The notes under the pieces are model-generated. The model was given only the letters and a program-made list of their open reading frames with translations. It was not told where the DNA came from and made no database searches. DNA of 64,000 nt from contig CAKSQF010000005.1 in NCBI GenBank assembly GCA_934486825.1, positions 51,223 through 115,222 of the forward strand, given 5' to 3'. Shown here piece after piece: positions 59,390-64,000 of the stretch (positions within the stretch are counted from its first letter, which is position 1; the number at the start of each line of letters is the position of its first letter). Origin of the DNA: an uncultured Eubacteriales bacterium. Lineage in GTDB: Bacteria; Bacillota; Clostridia; Oscillospirales; CAG-272. A program made the position numbers and the translations under genes.

Positions 59390-59442
59390 TGCATGTACGG
59401 CGAAAAAATTTTGTTTTCTTCCAAAGACTCTTTTAAAAGGAC

Positions 59443-59471
59443 TTGAAAAAAACGGAAAAAAGTGATAAAAT
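59443..59471 (+). promoter_or_regulatory. Promoter for tldD-tldE
   Basis: TTGAAA (59443-59448), 17-bp spacer, TAAAAT (59466-59471), 57 bp before the tldD start. Confidence 0.65.
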
Positions 59472-59528
59472 CATAATATCTTCGTAAACTGTGGGTAATC
59501 CGACCCGCAGATTGAAAGGAAAAGTGAA

Positions 59529-60866
59529 ATGATAAAATTCAGAGAAGGCTTTTATGCCGATGTGCGGACAGAGGATCGTTTCCGCACCGTGATAGGCTAC
59601 CGTAACGGCAATCCTATCGAATTCAAGACACAAAACGAAATAAGAGCGTTTATACGCGTATATGACGGCAGAATGTGGTATTATGCGTCGGTTACCGACA
59701 TCGGAGATGTGCAGAAGGAGCTTGATGCGCTTTATGAGGCGGCAACTCCGAATCGGGACATACTGTCCGACCCGGTTGTCGCCAAATTCGAAACAAACAA
59801 AGACAGGGTTTTCAGATTCAAAGACCGTTCTGTCAGAAACATATCGGGCGATGAGAAAAACAGACTGCTTCTCGGCTATCTGCCGCTCCTGTCCGCCGAC
59901 AAATGCATGTCCATGCCGGCAGGCTATTATCTTGACAGAAACAGCATCTTCCGCTTTGCGTCCTCGCTCGGCGCGGATATCGCATACGATTATCAGACCT
60001 GCGGGATCGCGCTCTACTGCAACATGGTCGAGGATGACAAAAAGCTGTCTGCTCACTGGCAGGTGGGAGACACACTGTTCGAAAATCTGCGCGGCAAAGA
60101 TGAGACGATTGCCGCAGAGTTTGCCGAGCAGGTAAAATACATGCGCGAATCGGTGCCGGCAGACGCAGGCAAATATCCGGTTGTACTTTCTCCCGAGGCG
60201 GCGGGCGTTTTTGCCCACGAATCGTTCGGACACAAATCGGAATCCGATTTCATGCTTTCGGACGAGAGCATGCGCGACGAATGGCAGCTCGGCAAGAAGG
60301 TCGGGTCGGATATACTTTCGATCGCCGAGTGCGGAGAGGTTGAGGGTTGCGGATATGTTCCGTATGACGACGAGGGGACCAAAGCAAGGAAGAACTATCT
60401 CATAAAGAACGGCGTACTTGCCGGAAGACTTCACAGCGCGCTGACCGCAAATGCCCTCGGAGAGGAGCTTACCGGAAACGCACGCGCGATCGACTGTACC
60501 TTTGAGCCGATAGTCAGAATGACCAACACATATATCGAACCGGGTGACCTTACCTTCGATCAGCTTATCGCACCGATCAAAAAGGGATATTACATCAAGA
60601 CGATAAAGCACGGAAGCGGAATGAGCACATTTACCATTGCACCGCATGTGGCTTACGAAATCGTTGACGGAAAGCTCGGCAGACCGGTTCAGATAAGCGT
60701 AATCACCGGAAGCGTGTTTGAAACGCTCGGGCTTATCGACGGTCTTACAAGCGATCTGCATATGCTCTCGTTTGTGACCGGCGGATGCGGCAAGATGGAA
60801 CAGATGAATCTCCCGGTAGGATTTGGCGGACCGTATGTCAGAGTTTCGTCAATGAATGTACAGTAA
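59529..60866 (+). CDS. tldD: TldD/PmbA family metalloprotease, TldD subunit
   Basis: 445 residues. The metal site is HESFGHKSE with His230 and His235, which marks the catalytic TldD half of the heterodimer. Further motifs are GKYPVVLSPEAAGVFAHE, YDDEGTKARKNYLIKNGVL, GNARAIDCTFEPIVRMTNTYIEPG and a C-terminal GGCGKMEQMNLPVGFGGPYV. The TldD-TldE protease degrades unfolded peptides and matures some ribosomal peptides. tldE follows 21 bp downstream. Confidence 0.92.
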   Translation: MIKFREGFYADVRTEDRFRTVIGYRNGNPIEFKTQNEIRAFIRVYDGRMWYYASVTDIGDVQKELDALYEAATPNRDILSDPVVAKFETNKDRVFRFKDRSVRNISGDEKNRLLLGYLPLLSADKCMSMPAGYYLDRNSIFRFASSLGADIAYDYQTCGIALYCNMVEDDKKLSAHWQVGDTLFENLRGKDETIAAEFAEQVKYMRESVPADAGKYPVVLSPEAAGVFAHESFGHKSESDFMLSDESMRDEWQLGKKVGSDILSIAECGEVEGCGYVPYDDEGTKARKNYLIKNGVLAGRLHSALTANALGEELTGNARAIDCTFEPIVRMTNTYIEPGDLTFDQLIAPIKKGYYIKTIKHGSGMSTFTIAPHVAYEIVDGKLGRPVQISVITGSVFETLGLIDGLTSDLHMLSFVTGGCGKMEQMNLPVGFGGPYVRVSSMNVQ

Positions 60867-60887
60867 ACAGCAAAGGCGGCGATACGA

Positions 60888-62114
60888 ATGGAAAAAGAAT
60901 ACAAAGAATATATTGTGAGCAGAAGCGCGTCGATTACCCTGAACGTAACGGCGGGCAAGGTTGACAGCTACCGCAAAAAAGAAGAAACGACCGGAACCGT
61001 GAGGGTTTACCGCGACGGCAGAATCGGAGTGGGAGGCGCACTCGGCAAGCCGGATGAAGAAAAGCTTACCGAAGCAGCCGAAAAAGCGCTTTCGCTCGGG
61101 ATACCCTATGTCTGCGCTCCCGATGCGGCTGCGGACGTAAAGGAAGAGCATGCGCGCGAGATCATTCCCGCAAAGGAGTTTCTGCCGAGGATGCAGGAAA
61201 TGCTCGACAGGATTTCGGCGGCTTGCCCGAATTTTGCGATCAGCAACAAGATAAAGCTTTACGGGAGCGAGGATGAATACAGAAACTCGCTCGGCAGGCA
61301 TCTTGTTTCGTCGGGAAGCTCGCTCAGCATAGAGCTGCTCTTCCAGAGCAGAGGCTCGGGTAACCTTATGGACTGTTTTTACGGCTATGAGGGCGCGAAG
61401 TTCGACCCCGACAAGGCGGTTGACGACTGTCGGATTCTCCACGATGCATATTACAAGCCCGCCGATATCGAAAACGGCGTGATGCCGGTTATACTTGCTC
61501 CTGCCGATCTTTTCGGGACACTGATCCGCAATTTCATCGGCGAAGTCTATGTGTCGGGAGCCTCGCTGGTGAGCGGAAAGCTCGGACAGAAGATATTTTC
61601 GGAAAAGCTGTCGCTTGCCGACGACAGAAATTACGAAAGCAATCCCGGGTCCTGCTTCTTCGACAGTGAAGGGCAGTTCTCGGAGGATTACAGAGCGCCG
61701 ATAATCAGAAACGGAGTCCTTGAATCGGTGCTTACGTCAAAGAACACGGCGGCACAGTTCGGTCTTTCGCCGTCGAAGACATCGGACGCGGCATATGACG
61801 GAGTTCCCGCATACGGCATTTCGGGACTGTATGTCAGCCCGACCGCCGAAACGCTTTCCGGACTTGTCCCCGGAAAAGCGGTGTATGTCGTTATGGCATC
61901 CGGCGGAGACACCACTCCCGACGGACATTTCGCAACGCCGGTGCAGCTTGCCTATCTGATTGAAAACGGAAAGCTTGTCGGCAGGCTCCCCGAGCTTATG
62001 ATCGACGGCGATTTCTTTGAAATGCTCGGCGACAATTATATCGGCGCCGTTCACGGAGGACTTCCCGGCGACAGTCAGCTCTGCGCCGCTTGTCTTAACG
62101 TAACAAAGCAGTAA
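60888..62114 (+). CDS. tldE: TldD/PmbA family protein, TldE subunit
   Basis: 408 residues. PmbA/TldE fold without the HExxxH metal motif: VMPVILAPADLFGTLIRNFIGEVYVSG, GQKIFSEKLSLADDRNYESNPGSCFFDSEG, RAPIIRNGVLESVLTSKNTAAQFG and a closing LPGDSQLCAACLNVTKQ. It is the non-catalytic partner of TldD encoded just upstream and is needed to form the proteolytic chamber. Confidence 0.9.
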   Translation: MEKEYKEYIVSRSASITLNVTAGKVDSYRKKEETTGTVRVYRDGRIGVGGALGKPDEEKLTEAAEKALSLGIPYVCAPDAAADVKEEHAREIIPAKEFLPRMQEMLDRISAACPNFAISNKIKLYGSEDEYRNSLGRHLVSSGSSLSIELLFQSRGSGNLMDCFYGYEGAKFDPDKAVDDCRILHDAYYKPADIENGVMPVILAPADLFGTLIRNFIGEVYVSGASLVSGKLGQKIFSEKLSLADDRNYESNPGSCFFDSEGQFSEDYRAPIIRNGVLESVLTSKNTAAQFGLSPSKTSDAAYDGVPAYGISGLYVSPTAETLSGLVPGKAVYVVMASGGDTTPDGHFATPVQLAYLIENGKLVGRLPELMIDGDFFEMLGDNYIGAVHGGLPGDSQLCAACLNVTKQ

Positions 62115-62130
62115 TTATTTCGGAGGCGAA

Positions 62131-62610
62131 ATGAGACTTTTATTCAAGCAGAGAATGTTTTCGTGGTTTGACAGCTACGATATATACGATGAAGCGGGAA
62201 ATACCGTGTACACGGTAAAGGGACAGCTTTCGTGGGGGCATTGCCTGAAGATATTCGATTCCCGCGGAAAAGAGGTCGGAACGGTCAAGGAAAGAGTGTT
62301 TACTTTCCTCCCGAAATTCGATGTTTATATCGGAGATAACAGCGAAAGCTATGTCGGCTGTATAAGCAAGCGGTTTACCTTCTTTAGGCCGGTGTTTGAC
62401 ATAGATTTCTGCGGTTGGACGGTTGACGGAGATTTCTTCGGATTCGATTACACGGTTGCCGATGCCGACGGGAGAGCGGTTGCCTATCTTTCAAAGCAGC
62501 TTTTCAAATGGACCGACACCTATGTGATTGACATTACCGAGGGTAACGATCCGCTTACGGTACTCATGTTTGCGCTTGCGATGGACGCCGAGAAGTGTAC
62601 CTCATCATAA
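62131..62610 (+). CDS. LURP-one-related (LOR) family protein
   Basis: 159 residues, no signal peptide. It has the tubby-like LOR pattern: FKQRMFSWFDSYDIYDEAGNTVYTVKG, LKIFDSRGKEVGTVKERVFTFLPKFDVYI, and IDFCGWTVDGDFFGFDYTVADADGRAVAYLSKQ. LOR proteins bind lipids or serve as scaffolds in other organisms; the bacterial role is unknown. GGAGGCGAA precedes the start, 17 bp after tldE. Confidence 0.82.
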   Translation: MRLLFKQRMFSWFDSYDIYDEAGNTVYTVKGQLSWGHCLKIFDSRGKEVGTVKERVFTFLPKFDVYIGDNSESYVGCISKRFTFFRPVFDIDFCGWTVDGDFFGFDYTVADADGRAVAYLSKQLFKWTDTYVIDITEGNDPLTVLMFALAMDAEKCTSS

Positions 62611-62664
62611 GGCGCATGACGGCGGAAGATGAAATTATCATATAAACGAAAGGAAATAAACAGA

Positions 62665-63891
62665 ATGAAGAAAAGTATTCTCAGAAATTACGCAAAGCTG
62701 ATTGCAAAAGCCGGCGGCAATGTTCAGAAAGGGCAGGAGGTTACGGTAATTGCCGATCTCGATCAGCCCGAATTTGTTCAGATGGTAGTTGAGGAGTGCT
62801 ACAAAGCGGGCGCATCGACCGTAAACGTCGAATGGGGCTATCAGCCGCTTGCAAAAATACACACACGTTACCGCTCACAGAAGATAATGAACCGCATGCT
62901 TGACTGGGAGGTCGCAAAGCTCGAACGCCGTGCGCAGGTGCTTCCGGTTATGATTTATCTCGAATCGTCGGATCCCGACGGTCTTAAGGGTATAAATCAG
63001 GCAAAGCTTGCGAAGGCAAATCAGGCAAAATACAAGATAATAAAGCCGATCAGGGAAAGAATGGACAACAGATACCAGTGGGTGATTGCCGCAGTCCCCG
63101 GAAAGGCATGGGCAAAAAAGGTGTTCCCCGGGCTTCGCACGTCGGTTGCGGTCGAAAAGCTGTGGGAGGCTATACTTGCAACATCAAGAGTCGATGACGA
63201 TCCGATTGCCGCATGGAATGCTCACAATGCCGATCTCAGACATCGCTATGAATATCTGAATTCGCTCGGCATAAAGAAGCTGCACTATACCGCCGGCAAC
63301 GGTACCGACTTCACGGTCGGACTCATAAGCGACGGCGTCTTTGCGGGCGGCGGCGAGTATACGCTCGACGGAGTTTTCTTCAATCCCAATATTCCGTCCG
63401 AGGAAGTGTTCACCTCTCCGATGAGGGGAGAAGCGGACGGTATCGTCTATGCGTCAAAGCCTCTGTCTTACAGAGGCGAGCTGATCGAAAACTTCTCGGT
63501 GCGCTTCAAGGATGGCAAGGCTGTCGAGGTGCACGCCGAAAAGGGTCAGGAGCTGCTTGAAAAAATGATTTCAATGGATGAGGGCGCCGCATATCTCGGC
63601 GAGTGCGCACTTGTTCCGTTTGAAAGCCCGATCAACAAGACCGGACTGCTCTTCTGCAATACTCTGTTTGACGAGAATGCGGTCTGCCACCTTGCGCTCG
63701 GCGCGGGATTTACCGCATGCATAAAGGACTTTGAAAAATATACGAATGACGAGCTTCACGCCAAGGGAATAAACGATTCGATGATCCACGTTGATTTCAT
63801 GATCGGCACAGCCGATCTGTCTGTGGTTGCCGAAACTGCGGACGGCAGAGAGGTTCAGATATTCAGAAACGGAACATGGGCGTTTGACTGA
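62665..63891 (+). CDS. M29 family aminopeptidase
   Basis: 408 residues from the ATG at 62665 with GAAAGGA upstream. Thermophilic-type (AmpS/PepS) M29 metallopeptidase: NYAKLIAKAGGNVQKGQEV at the start, then LHYTAGNGTDFTVGLI, FNPNIPSEEVFTSPMRGEADG with the first metal Glu residues, MDEGAAYLGECALVPFESPI, and SMIHVDFMIGT. It releases N-terminal amino acids from peptides. With tldDE it makes a small proteolysis group. Confidence 0.93.
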   Translation: MKKSILRNYAKLIAKAGGNVQKGQEVTVIADLDQPEFVQMVVEECYKAGASTVNVEWGYQPLAKIHTRYRSQKIMNRMLDWEVAKLERRAQVLPVMIYLESSDPDGLKGINQAKLAKANQAKYKIIKPIRERMDNRYQWVIAAVPGKAWAKKVFPGLRTSVAVEKLWEAILATSRVDDDPIAAWNAHNADLRHRYEYLNSLGIKKLHYTAGNGTDFTVGLISDGVFAGGGEYTLDGVFFNPNIPSEEVFTSPMRGEADGIVYASKPLSYRGELIENFSVRFKDGKAVEVHAEKGQELLEKMISMDEGAAYLGECALVPFESPINKTGLLFCNTLFDENAVCHLALGAGFTACIKDFEKYTNDELHAKGINDSMIHVDFMIGTADLSVVAETADGREVQIFRNGTWAFD

Positions 63892-64000
63892 TCGGACGCA
63901 CCGCGTATCCGGAGTATTCCGGAAAAAAGACTAACTATTAAAAGTCAAGAGGAAAAATAAAAAATGTGAAAAAAATTATCTGATTAAAAGCAGGCATGGC

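Noticed and set aside
1..64000. Mobile elements, prophage, CRISPR, rRNA or tRNA genes
   Set aside because: No transposase, integrase, phage structural gene, regularly spaced repeats or recognisable tRNA cloverleaf was found by eye on either strand. A dedicated tRNA and small-RNA scan was not possible here.
63892..64000. Start of another gene at the right edge
   Set aside because: The last 109 bp are A-rich with a short TCCGGA/TCCGGA pairing but show no frame with a ribosome site that could be supported before the window ends.

Overview
The window comes from a strictly anaerobic member of the Clostridia (Bacillota), probably a gut or rumen fermenter. The grounds are the gene content: oxygen-sensitive enzymes (glycyl radical enzyme, [FeFe]-hydrogenases, Hdr/Flx and NfnAB flavoproteins), the repressor Rex, Firmicute-type Shine-Dalgarno sequences, sigma-A-like promoters, group II ECF transporter genes, and lipoproteins with Thr/Ala-rich linkers. 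The species cannot be named from sequence alone. No rRNA, tRNA, CRISPR array, prophage or insertion sequence was seen.

Left part (1-18.9 kb), mostly minus strand. A housekeeping run ruvC-ruvA-ruvB-methyltransferase-ecfA1-ecfA2-ecfT-truA-DUF5711 protein reads leftward off the window edge. It is followed by the proline genes proB-proA-proC with a strong terminator, a 998-residue secreted multidomain protein, a plus-strand feoA-feoB pair, and a minus-strand DUF4358 lipoprotein / MBOAT acyltransferase / DHHW-like protein cassette for surface O-acetylation.

Middle part (19-36 kb). rlmD and a DMT transporter are followed by an AraC regulator divergent from a glycyl radical enzyme of unknown substrate and its activase. 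A small AT-richer accessory patch holds a lipoprotein with a 60-bp tandem repeat, a small membrane protein and a possible 22-codon leader ORF. Next come an amino-sugar operon (a NagB-ROK kinase fusion, then nagA), a DUF4886 SGNH lipoprotein, a MATE exporter, and a tandem pair of lipoproteins that share a perfect 180-bp repeat. A degenerate kinase-fold protein precedes an iron alcohol dehydrogenase.

Right part (37.6-58.3 kb) is a plus-strand run of redox genes with very short gaps, from a promoter at 37.64 kb to a terminator at 58.3 kb: nfnA, nfnB, a GH39-like glycosidase, malate-type dehydrogenase, fumC, hdrB, hdrC, hdrA, flxD, flxC, flxB, flxA, a fumarate-reductase iron-sulfur subunit and flavoprotein, a small membrane protein, rex, a 2Fe-2S protein, a sensory-type [FeFe]-hydrogenase with PAS domain, a SpoIIE/PP2C phosphatase and a group-B-like [FeFe]-hydrogenase. 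Together these could carry oxaloacetate to malate, fumarate and succinate. The Hdr-Flx complex would oxidise NADH and send electrons both to ferredoxin and to a soluble fumarate reductase, while the hydrogenases dispose of or sense H2 and Rex senses NADH. This proposed soluble, electron-bifurcating fumarate reductase is the most interesting system in the window; the coupling is inferred from gene order and motifs.

The right end (58.4-64 kb) holds a third copy of the lipoprotein family behind a consensus promoter, the tldD-tldE protease pair, a LURP-one-like protein and an M29 aminopeptidase.
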